From Candidatus Brocadiaceae bacterium (GTDB lineage Bacteria > Planctomycetota > Brocadiia > SM23-32): DNA of 11,436 bases. Location of the stretch: assembly GCA_003551785.1 (NCBI GenBank), contig PUNP01000152.1, positions 1 to 11,436 on the forward strand, written 5' to 3'. This document shows, piece after piece, positions 6,220 to 11,436 of this stretch (the first letter of the stretch is position 1; every line of letters starts with the position of its first letter). The notes under the pieces were generated by a model. It ran no database searches. It was not told the origin of the DNA and saw only the letters and a list, made by a program, of their open reading frames with translations. The position numbers and the translations under genes are program-made.

Positions 6220-8460
6220 ATGAATAACTTAACATTCGAAAAGATATCAAAGTATGATCGCCAGGCCGAACCCGTAACTGTCAGCATACCCTTTGCACGG
6301 GGTGCTTTTACAGAGGACTGCAAGCTAACAATCCATGATGACGATAATTGCCTGCCGGTTCAAACACACCCTCTGGGTTTCTGGGATGACGACAGTATCA
6401 AATGGCTGCTGGTACATTTCCAGCCCGATTTGCCCGGCAACGCGTCGAAAAAATTGAGGTTTTCAATTGATGAACCTCAATCACAACCGGCAGCACCGCC
6501 GCCTCAAGCTACGGTTTCGGTAACGGAATCCAACGGAAAAGTGAAGGTTGATACCGGCCCTTTGCAGTTTTTAATTAACGAAAACGGATTTTTACCGGTC
6601 AGTGAAGTCGTTCTGAACAATGAAAAAATGAACTGCCTGTTTCACGGTTTTTCTATTTTGCATGAAAAAGAGCGTTTCACAAACTGCTCTGCCCCGATTA
6701 CAACTGAAGTGGAAGAACAAGGTCCATTACGAGCTTTAATAACCATAAAAGGCAAGCACAGTGATGCTGACGGAAACACGTTGCTTGACTTTGTTGGAAG
6801 GATCACGGCTTATGCCGGCAAACCGTATATTGACATTGAACATAAATTTATCCATAAAGAAGAGCCCGAAGAACTGAAAATAGATGAGATTTCTCTGCGC
6901 ATGAATACGGTAGCCGACTATACTACATCAAGGTCGGCACTCGGTGAAGGTTATTATGGCACGCATATCCAGGAAGGTGATGACACTCTTTTTTCTGAAA
7001 TTAATGCAGAAACGATCCTTTATCAGTCAAACGAACATTTTGTAGACTCTTTTTATGGTGATTATTGGGCTGATTGGCGTACGAATACGGGTGGGGTTGC
7101 ATTATCTGTCTATCAGGCTCACCAGAATTTCCCGGTAGCGTTAAAAACTGACAGAAAGGGCATTTCAGCCATGCTGCATCCTGAGACCTCCCCGCCGCTG
7201 AAGGTTATGCGAGGTATGGGGAAAACCCATAGCATTCAGTTGCATTTCCACGGCCCGGATAAGCCTCTCGAGGAAATCAGCGCACGCAGCCTGCAGTTCC
7301 AGCTTCCTGACAGGCCGGCTCTCGATCCCGAATGGTGCCGCCGGAACAATCCCTGGCAGGAACTATTTTTCCCGGACAAACTACCTTCGAAATTGCTCAC
7401 TTGTCTGAACAAGCTGCATGACGGACGTCCCAAAGCTCTGGGCAAAATACATTTCGGTGACGCCCCCGATGCCATCTATACCGACCAGGGCCGCGGAAGC
7501 GGTGAAACTGTTTTTGTTAACAACGAATATGATCGCCCCCATGCGTGCGCGCTGTTTTACGCCCTCACCGGACAGCGCCGCGCGCTTGATTCGGCTCTTG
7601 TCAGCACACGTCACTGGCTGGATGTTGATTTCTGTCATTACGATCCAGACCCCCTGGTAAACGGCGGCCTGAGGGTGCACAGTACTTACCACGCCTCCGG
7701 CGGGGTTTCTCCTTCTCACCTGTGGACGGAAGGGATACTGGATTACTACTTTCTTACCGGCCGTAAGGAGGCGCTCGATACCGCGCGTGCAATTGGTGAA
7801 AATATACTCCGTCATAGGTCAAGGCCGGAGCTGAACAACGCAGGTTCCACATCGGTCAGGGTAAACGGGTGGGCCCTGAGGGCAATGGTGGGGCTTTTTC
7901 TGGGAACCGGCGAAGAAAGGTGGAAAACTGAGGCCGTACACATAGCCGAACTCTTTCTGGATTGGTTCGACGATATGAATGGATTGCTGGCGCCTTATAC
8001 CAGCCACAGTATGCCACGGGTGCCTTTTATGATAACCCTGACGGTGAATTCGCTCGCACGCTATCTGCTTATCCAGGATGATGAAAGGATAAAAAAACTT
8101 ATTGTTGATGCGATAGACGATCTGCTCGAAAACTGCCTGGGCCCGGACGGCATATTTTACTATAAGGAACTGCCTTCGCTGAAAAGAACTTCTCCAACAC
8201 CCCACGCTCTCGAAGCTCTTACTCACGCTTACCGTATTACCGGTAAGATACAGTATTTAAAAACGGGCGTCAGGCAATTTGCAGCAATGGTAGAAAGCCC
8301 CCCTCGGAATGCCGGGAATAAGAAAAAAATTGATTCTTCAGGCGCCGTGCTTCTAGGGGAGGGACGCGCCTGCCTCTTCGCCCAGGACTATACGCCGCTC
8401 ATAATCTTCGCCGGCGAAGCAGCTAAATGTGGATTGCTGAACTGGTATGAATACCCCTGA
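6220..8460 (+). CDS. PcRGLX/YetA-like protein (PL26-related, putative intracellular exo-lyase)
   Basis: 746 residues, three-domain pattern. Residues 1-90 match the N-terminal RIFT-barrel domain of the PcRGLX/YetA group: VSIPFARGAF, then LPVQTHPLGFWDDDSIKWLL (W55, D58, K61, W62). About 95-370 is beta-rich and would be the sandwich domain. From about 380 the sequence becomes helical with DPDPLVNGGLRVHS, LWTEGILDYYFLTG (W502-G515) and repeated LTG/TGK helix pairs, typical of an (alpha/alpha)6 toroid. PL26 members of this architecture remove unsaturated galacturonosyl-rhamnose from rhamnogalacturonan; the substrate here is unknown. No signal peptide. There is no SD at normal spacing: the 90-base leader is A-rich with a purine tract (6151-6187), and the next upstream in-frame stop is at 6157 with no better start. 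The gene ends 40 bases before the next start. Confidence 0.78.
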   Translation: MNNLTFEKISKYDRQAEPVTVSIPFARGAFTEDCKLTIHDDDNCLPVQTHPLGFWDDDSIKWLLVHFQPDLPGNASKKLRFSIDEPQSQPAAPPPQATVSVTESNGKVKVDTGPLQFLINENGFLPVSEVVLNNEKMNCLFHGFSILHEKERFTNCSAPITTEVEEQGPLRALITIKGKHSDADGNTLLDFVGRITAYAGKPYIDIEHKFIHKEEPEELKIDEISLRMNTVADYTTSRSALGEGYYGTHIQEGDDTLFSEINAETILYQSNEHFVDSFYGDYWADWRTNTGGVALSVYQAHQNFPVALKTDRKGISAMLHPETSPPLKVMRGMGKTHSIQLHFHGPDKPLEEISARSLQFQLPDRPALDPEWCRRNNPWQELFFPDKLPSKLLTCLNKLHDGRPKALGKIHFGDAPDAIYTDQGRGSGETVFVNNEYDRPHACALFYALTGQRRALDSALVSTRHWLDVDFCHYDPDPLVNGGLRVHSTYHASGGVSPSHLWTEGILDYYFLTGRKEALDTARAIGENILRHRSRPELNNAGSTSVRVNGWALRAMVGLFLGTGEERWKTEAVHIAELFLDWFDDMNGLLAPYTSHSMPRVPFMITLTVNSLARYLLIQDDERIKKLIVDAIDDLLENCLGPDGIFYYKELPSLKRTSPTPHALEALTHAYRITGKIQYLKTGVRQFAAMVESPPRNAGNKKKIDSSGAVLLGEGRACLFAQDYTPLIIFAGEAAKCGLLNWYEYP

Positions 8461-8487
8461 TTTACCGATCAAGAAGAAAATACTAAC

Positions 8488-8492
8488 AGAGG
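8488..8492 (+). promoter_or_regulatory. SD deciding the start at 8501
   Basis: AGAGG, eight bases before the ATG at 8501. The frame is open from an ATG at 8447 that overlaps the end of the previous gene, but that start has no SD and its extra 18 residues resemble nothing in the family. Confidence 0.7.
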
Positions 8493-8500
8493 AAATATTT

Positions 8501-10066
8501 ATGAAAAAGAAAGAAAATGAATTAAAGACAGGATGGGCTCAATCGGATATCACACCGTATAAACCCGTGCTGCTCGCAGGACAGTTTTATGCCAGGGTTT
8601 CGGAAGGGGTTCAGGACCCCGTCACCGCGACCGCGCTTGCCGTCGAATCTCTGCAAAACGGAACACCGAAAGGACAGGCGGTGATGGTCAGCTGCGACCT
8701 GGCAACGATAAGTGATGAACTGCGAGATGACGTGCGCTCGCGCGTTAAGGCGGCAAATGATGAGATAAATCCCGACTGCCTCTTCATCGGCGCCACGCAC
8801 AGCCATTCAGCACCCGATGTCCGACTCGTACCCTACGGCATGTCGAAATACGGTAGAGATTATAAGAAGATCATCATGTCGGATATGTTTTCTGAAGAAG
8901 ATGACAAATACGGCATGTGGCCGCCGGTTGACTTCGGTGTGATGCCGCCCGCAGATTATGCCGATTTCGCCGCCGAACGCATAGTGGAGGCGGTTCAAAA
9001 GGCCTGGGACAATCGGGAATCCTCCGCGATAGCCTACGGGATGGAGCAGGCCGTTATCGGCCGCAACCGGCGCCTGACCTATAAGGACGGGCATAGCAAA
9101 ATGTATGGCAATGCAGGAACACAGGAATTCAGCCATGTCGAAGGATACGAAGACCATAAAGTGCAGGCGATGATGACGTACGACGAGGACGGTAAACTGA
9201 CCGGTATCGTTGTCAACGTGCCCTGCCCTTCGCAGGTCAGAGAGAATTCTTTCCTCATCAGCGCGGATTACTGGCATGAGACACGGAAGGAATTGCGCCG
9301 ACGGTTTGGCCCTCACATTCATGTCCTCGCCCAGTGCGCCCCGGCCGGCGATCAGTCACCGCATGTGCTGATCGGCTCCCGCGCAGAAAAACGTATGTGG
9401 GGCCTTCATGGAACCGACCTGAGCCGCAATCGCTCAAAAGAAACCAGCACGCCTTGCGAAGAGATCGCGCGGAGGTTAGCTGAAGCCCTGGAATATATTA
9501 TTCCCGCCGCTGAAAAGGAGATCGACTGGAAGCCGGATTTCTGCCACAAGATCGAAAACCTCAAACTGCCGCGCCGCATGATTTCCGAAAAAGACGTCGA
9601 GGAAGCGTTGGAAGAGGCGCGGCCGTTCAAAGGTAAATATTTTCATTTACTCGATGAGATCAGAAACAACCCTGAAACCCGCAAGCAGCCGCGCTGGTAC
9701 ACCGAGGTAGCCAAAGCTTATAGAAAAATGGAACGCGGCGAGAGGGTCAAGAAGCGGTTCGAACTGCAAAAAGAGCAGCCGTTAATGCCGATCGAAGTGC
9801 ACGCCTTACGCATTGGCCAGACAGCCTTTGCCACCAACCCGTTCGAGCTTTACCTCGACTACGGGGTGTGCATCCAGGAACTGAGCAAGGCAATACAGAC
9901 GTTTCTGATCCAGAAGGCGGGCTGCAGCGGCACCTACCTGCCCAGTGCACGTTCGGTAGCGCACAAAGGATACGGCTCGGTTCCGGCCAGCACGAATATC
10001 GGACCGGAAGGGGGAGATGTTCTGGTTCATTGGACAACGGAAGCTATTAGTGATATGTTTACTTAA
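8501..10066 (+). CDS. Neutral/alkaline non-lysosomal ceramidase-like protein, divergent active site (CPSQ type)
   Basis: 521 residues from the SD-supported ATG. The start LKTGWAQSDITP, FIGATHSHSAPD (H100, H102), ISADYW (254-258), QCAPAGDQSPH (278-288) and ATNPFELYLDYG near the C-terminus follow the order of motifs in the ceramidase-like N-terminal domain family. In Pseudomonas ceramidase the Zn ligands include a His in the TH-HSGP segment and a second His in an 'aHPt'-like segment, with a nucleophilic Ser in 'GDxSP'. Here Ser286 is present but the second His position reads VPCPSQ (Pro243). No lipid-enzyme signal peptide is present; true bacterial ceramidases are secreted. It lies between the RGLX-like gene and a paralogue, so a sugar-related hydrolase is more likely than a ceramidase. 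The family is clear, the substrate unknown. Confidence 0.82.
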   Translation: MKKKENELKTGWAQSDITPYKPVLLAGQFYARVSEGVQDPVTATALAVESLQNGTPKGQAVMVSCDLATISDELRDDVRSRVKAANDEINPDCLFIGATHSHSAPDVRLVPYGMSKYGRDYKKIIMSDMFSEEDDKYGMWPPVDFGVMPPADYADFAAERIVEAVQKAWDNRESSAIAYGMEQAVIGRNRRLTYKDGHSKMYGNAGTQEFSHVEGYEDHKVQAMMTYDEDGKLTGIVVNVPCPSQVRENSFLISADYWHETRKELRRRFGPHIHVLAQCAPAGDQSPHVLIGSRAEKRMWGLHGTDLSRNRSKETSTPCEEIARRLAEALEYIIPAAEKEIDWKPDFCHKIENLKLPRRMISEKDVEEALEEARPFKGKYFHLLDEIRNNPETRKQPRWYTEVAKAYRKMERGERVKKRFELQKEQPLMPIEVHALRIGQTAFATNPFELYLDYGVCIQELSKAIQTFLIQKAGCSGTYLPSARSVAHKGYGSVPASTNIGPEGGDVLVHWTTEAISDMFT

Positions 10067-10080
10067 TAGGTCCTTAAAAT

Positions 10081-10119
10081 ACTCACATCGACTTCAGAGC
10101 GAAGTCTCTGAAAATGAGT
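10081..10119 (+). promoter_or_regulatory. Intergenic element with two mutually exclusive hairpins
   Basis: Fold A: TTCAGAG (10093-10099) pairs with CTCTGAA (10106-10112), and ACTCA (10081-10085) with TGAGT (10115-10119). Fold B: GACTTC (10090-10095) pairs with GAAGTC (10101-10106). Folds A and B share bases and cannot form together. The element lies between two ceramidase-like paralogues and ends 16 bases before the SD of the second. No T-run follows immediately; a short one (10131-10135) runs into the SD. Confidence 0.4.
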
Positions 10120-10149
10120 AGATACTTAAATTTTTGGAGGGAAAATTAT

Positions 10150-11436
10150 ATGTTTAGATTAGGAACTGCACAGTCCGATATAACTCCATCACTGCCCATG
10201 ATTATGGGGGGCTCGTTCAGGAAATTCGAAAGCCGTGAAGTGCTTGACCCGATTATGGCCAACTGTATTGTGGCGGATGACGGAGAAGAACGTATAGCTT
10301 ATGTCAGTTGTGACCTCGGCAGTGTCTCGCGCGATATGCTTCTTTCGATCCGCAGACAGGTTAAAAACGCCACGGGCACCCCTGAAGAAAATGTTTTTGT
10401 CATGGCCTCGCATAACCACTCCGGCCCGACGGTTCAGGCCAAACGCGACAATCCGTTCGGCGATGATGAGAGAACGCCGGAGATTGAACTGACGCGTTCA
10501 AAACTGGCCGACGACATTGCCGCCTGTGTTATCAAGGCTCATGAACAGCTCGTGCCCGCCCGTATGGGATACGGCCGTGGGAGGTTCGAGACAGGTGCTT
10601 TCAATCGCCGGTTTATCATGAGCAACGGACGCAGCCGGATGCACGGCGGTAAAAATCTGGAACGGCTCAAATCCGAAGGCCCCATAGACCCGGAAGTGCA
10701 GGCCGTATGGTTTGAGGACGGCGACAGAAAACCTTTAGCAGTGATGGTCAGCTATGCAGCCCATCCCACGAATTTTTACGGCCGGCCCGTTGTATCCTCC
10801 GACTTCCCCGGTTTTATGCGTAAAGCCCTTCACGTGGTTCTGGGCGATGAGATACCCATCTTATACCTCCAGGGCGCCTGCGGCAATATCATGTGCCAGA
10901 ATGCCGCCGACCCCGATTCTCCGCGAGGGCTGGAAAACGCCCGTCGAACCGGATGGGCTCTGGCTGGTGAAACGCTCAAAATCATTGGCGATAACAGCGC
11001 AGACTCCGAAGAAATTGGCGTGTCGTCCTGCAGGCGGATAATCAATATCCCTTACCGGGATGTCCCGCCGATGCCTTTCAATGAGGCCCGGGAAAAATGG
11101 GAATACTATAAGAACCACTGGGAGGAGTTCCTCAAACTTGACATAGAGGATCGCGGCAAGGTCCACAGCACACTGCGCCTCGAGGGGTATATGCAGGAAG
11201 GAAAAGGGGAAGAGACCGAACTGGCAGCTTTTGCCTTGGGCGATGTCCTGTTTGCCACCAATCCGGCTGAGCTTTTTATCGAATATCAGATCGATATAAA
11301 GAACCGCTTCAAAGGCCGCAAGGTCATCGTTACCGAGCTGACCAACGGCCGCATTTCCTATGTACCGACCAGGCTGGCCTGTGCTCTGGGTGGCTATGAA
11401 ACAATCATCACCAGGTTCAATCCCGGCACGGGCGAA
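10150..11436 (+). CDS. Neutral/alkaline non-lysosomal ceramidase-like protein (3' end outside window)
   Basis: 429 residues are visible and the frame is open to the window edge; SD TGGAGGG (10135-10141). Motifs: FRLGTAQSDITP at the N-terminus, VMASHNHSGP (H88, H90), VSYAAHPTNFYG (H205) and VSSDFPGFMR, LYLQGACGNIMC (240-249), ATNPAELFIEY (E374), then TNGRISYVPT and GGYETI. This keeps both Zn-binding His segments of the family and a Glu in the usual late position. The Ser expected in 'GDxSP' is missing: the aligned stretch is GNIMC, with Met248 at that place. Judging by the remnant at 4881, about 20-35 residues lie beyond the window. No signal peptide, so cytoplasmic. Probably a metal-dependent hydrolase of unknown substrate, co-transcribed with the 8501 paralogue (83-base gap). 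Confidence 0.82.
   Translation, partial: MFRLGTAQSDITPSLPMIMGGSFRKFESREVLDPIMANCIVADDGEERIAYVSCDLGSVSRDMLLSIRRQVKNATGTPEENVFVMASHNHSGPTVQAKRDNPFGDDERTPEIELTRSKLADDIAACVIKAHEQLVPARMGYGRGRFETGAFNRRFIMSNGRSRMHGGKNLERLKSEGPIDPEVQAVWFEDGDRKPLAVMVSYAAHPTNFYGRPVVSSDFPGFMRKALHVVLGDEIPILYLQGACGNIMCQNAADPDSPRGLENARRTGWALAGETLKIIGDNSADSEEIGVSSCRRIINIPYRDVPPMPFNEAREKWEYYKNHWEEFLKLDIEDRGKVHSTLRLEGYMQEGKGEETELAAFALGDVLFATNPAELFIEYQIDIKNRFKGRKVIVTELTNGRISYVPTRLACALGGYETIITRFNPGTGE

Noticed and set aside
7381..7815. 144-codon open frame on the minus strand
   Set aside because: Opposite the helical domain of the RGLX-like gene, with no SD or family signature.
8447..8500. Start of the ceramidase-like gene at an ATG overlapping the previous gene
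   Set aside because: No SD, and the extra 18 residues are unlike the family N-terminus; the ATG at 8501 has an SD.
8807..9322. 171-codon open frame on the minus strand
   Set aside because: Opposite conserved ceramidase-family motifs; no support as a gene.

Overview
The window is a block of genes that all read on the + strand. I see two partial and seven complete genes plus one deleted gene remnant, with no RNA genes, transposases, integrases, CRISPR arrays or long repeats. No stretch without a gene exceeds 200 bases; the longest (3854-4047, 4864-4880, 5157-5298, 6130-6219 and 10067-10149) are described below where they hold anything. Base composition is intermediate and most genes have good Shine-Dalgarno (SD) sites. 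Family content resembles carbohydrate catabolic loci in the PVC bacteria (Lentisphaerota, Kiritimatiellota, Planctomycetota). That organism assignment is an inference from gene content, not from any marker gene.

Layout: the tail of a probable DegT/DnrJ/EryC1-type aminotransferase (1-239); a TIM-barrel sugar isomerase-like protein with a Cys-x-Cys-x-Cys-x-Cys tail (287-1315); a class I xylose isomerase-like protein (1411-2448); a beta-propeller BNR_4 protein with a His/His/Tyr/Arg pattern like that of PL24/PL25 ulvan lyases (2480-3853); a regulatory-looking spacer; a short sugar epimerase/isomerase TIM barrel (4048-4863); a 91-residue in-frame fusion of the two ends of a neutral/alkaline ceramidase-like gene (4881-5156); a creatininase-family amidohydrolase (5299-6129); a three-domain protein of the PcRGLX/YetA type, related to PL26 exo-rhamnogalacturonan lyases (6220-8460); and two full-size ceramidase-like paralogues (8501-10066, and 10150 to beyond the window).

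How they may work together: no protein whose N-terminus is visible has a signal peptide or membrane segment, so the encoded steps look cytoplasmic. A reasonable reading is an intracellular pathway in which lyase-like proteins (BNR_4 and RGLX types) cut imported, perhaps uronate- and rhamnose-containing, oligosaccharides. The three TIM-barrel isomerases/epimerases, the creatininase-family enzyme and the aminotransferase would then process the released sugars or cyclitols. A creatininase-family enzyme next to a roughly 270-residue TIM-barrel epimerase recalls the IolN/IolO pair of the Thermotoga inositol pathway. The ceramidase-like proteins are hard to place: neither full-length copy keeps the whole ceramidase active site, so their substrate is probably not ceramide. 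The novelty lies in this combination, the catalytic substitutions, the fused remnant and several intergenic RNA-hairpin candidates.
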